Assembly (NCBI GenBank): GCA_937942465.1
Contig: CALDEO010000093.1
Coordinates: forward strand, 1-6,802
Direction of reading: 5' to 3'
DNA: 6,802 bases
Source: an uncultured Saprospiraceae bacterium
GTDB lineage: Bacteria; Bacteroidota; Bacteroidia; Chitinophagales; Saprospiraceae
Shown here: in pieces, positions 6,389-6,802 of the stretch
Numbering within the stretch: the stretch's first letter is position 1
Layout of the letters: each line of letters opens with the position of its first letter
The notes under the pieces: model-generated
Told to the model about the DNA's origin: nothing
Databases searched by the model: none
Seen by the model: the letters and a program-made list of their open reading frames with translations, nothing else
Made by a program: the position numbers and the translations under genes

Positions 6389-6423
6389 AAAAAAAACCTC
6401 CTTTGAAATTAATCAAAGGAGGT
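6389..6423 (-). terminator. Intrinsic terminator of the sorting-domain gene
   Basis: Arms ACCTCCTTTGA (6396-6406) and TCAAAGGAGGT (6413-6423) form a perfect 11-bp stem with a 6-base loop. On the minus strand it is followed directly by seven more T before an A. It lies 33 bases past the TAG stop at 6459-6457, the expected place for a rho-independent terminator of that gene, so the giant gene downstream probably has its own promoter. Confidence 0.9.
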
Positions 6424-6516
6424 GTTAATATTAAATCATCTAAATAAACTGCTAATCTACTTTACGATTATCAACTTATTGTGCATTTCTAATTCTCCTT
6501 GTATCAAGTGTATTGT
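6396..6516. repeat. Direct repeat, right copy (functional gene tail plus terminator)
   Basis: This is the intact partner of 6186-6305. It contains the last codons of the sorting-domain gene, its stop and its terminator. The sequence between the two copies (6306-6395) shows no similarity to the sorting domain, which makes simple tandem duplication of a longer unit less likely unless a deletion followed. Confidence 0.85.
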
Positions 6517-6802
6517 ATATACGCCTGATGGAAGATCACTAATCTCTATCGTTTTAGAATATCCTTCATTCTCGTAAGCCAAGTTATATGTTCTTACAAG
6601 CTTTCCTGTTCTATCAAAGATCGCTATATCTGTAGCCGCGCCTATCGCTAAGTCAATGCTCAATTTCGCATTGTCTACCGCTGGATTCGGTGATACTGAC
6701 ATTCTATTGATATCATTTTCAACTTTTACATACACCATCTTGCTATAGCCGTTTCTTCCGTCTATATCTACTTGCTTGATTCTGTAGTAGTACGTGCCTG
6801 AA
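6457..6802 (-). CDS. Secreted protein C-terminus with T9SS type A sorting domain (5' end beyond window)
   Basis: The last 114 codons and the TAG stop of a gene entering from the right are present; the frame is open to the window edge, so the ATG at 6738-6736 is an internal Met, not the start. The visible chain opens with GTYYYRIKQVDIDG and a YSKMVYVKV strand, the usual end of the module before a sorting domain. The sorting domain (about residues 35-114) has SVSPNPAVD, the IFDRTGKLV strand, ISDLPSGVYTIHL and the final KLIIVK, matching the Por_Secre_tail/TIGR04183 type A family of about 75-80 residues. In known systems this tail directs the folded protein through the T9SS outer-membrane translocon and is then removed at the cell surface. 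The cargo's own function is not visible. Confidence 0.93.
   Translation of the reverse strand, partial: SGTYYYRIKQVDIDGRNGYSKMVYVKVENDINRMSVSPNPAVDNAKLSIDLAIGAATDIAIFDRTGKLVRTYNLAYENEGYSKTIEISDLPSGVYTIHLIQGELEMHNKLIIVK

Noticed and set aside
6738..6738. ATG at 6738 as the start of a 93-residue protein
   Set aside because: The frame continues upstream to the window edge with typical pre-sorting-domain sequence, and no signal peptide follows this Met. It is an internal residue of a larger gene.

Overview
The window looks like a fragment of a Bacteroidota genome, probably a Saprospiria- or Flavobacteriia-like lineage. The evidence is low GC, AT-rich spacers, no Shine-Dalgarno sequence before the one visible start, a type IX secretion system (T9SS) C-terminal sorting domain on one gene, and repeat families typical of secreted Bacteroidota proteins (Ig_7-like, HYR-like, DUF11-like). 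The genus cannot be fixed from the sequence. I made all translations, alignments and domain assignments by eye, with no database search.

Both protein-coding genes are on the minus strand and both are cut by a window edge. Reading right to left (the direction of transcription): (1) 6802-6457 is the 3' end of a secreted-protein gene whose last 114 residues end in a T9SS type A sorting domain. (2) A strong intrinsic terminator follows at 6423-6389. (3) Next is a second, decayed copy of the same gene tail plus terminator (6314-6178): about 22 in-frame codons matching the end of the sorting domain, a stop, and an almost identical hairpin. (4) An AT-rich spacer of about 420 bases follows, with a 23-base palindrome and a candidate Bacteroidota -7 promoter element. 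(5) One uninterrupted reading frame then runs from an ATG at 5754 to base 1 and off the left edge, giving at least 1918 residues.

The large gene encodes a giant modular exported protein. In order it has: a signal peptide with an unusually long n-region; an unrecognised Cys/Trp-rich head of about 325 residues; a cadherin-like/Big_9-like domain; four tandem HYR-like repeats (exact 237-base period); three Ig_7-like domains alternating with an unnamed domain (period about 488 bases); one further beta-rich domain; and at least four DUF11-like repeats of about 165 residues joined by Asp-rich linkers, one of which carries a textbook EF-hand calcium-binding loop. This layout suggests a long, Ca-stiffened cell-surface stalk or adhesin, with its anchor or T9SS sorting signal beyond the left edge.

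I found no tRNA, rRNA, CRISPR array, transposase or plus-strand gene. The most interesting signals are the duplicated sorting-domain tail with its terminator, the near-identical DNA blocks inside the HYR repeats, and the unrecognised N-terminal head.
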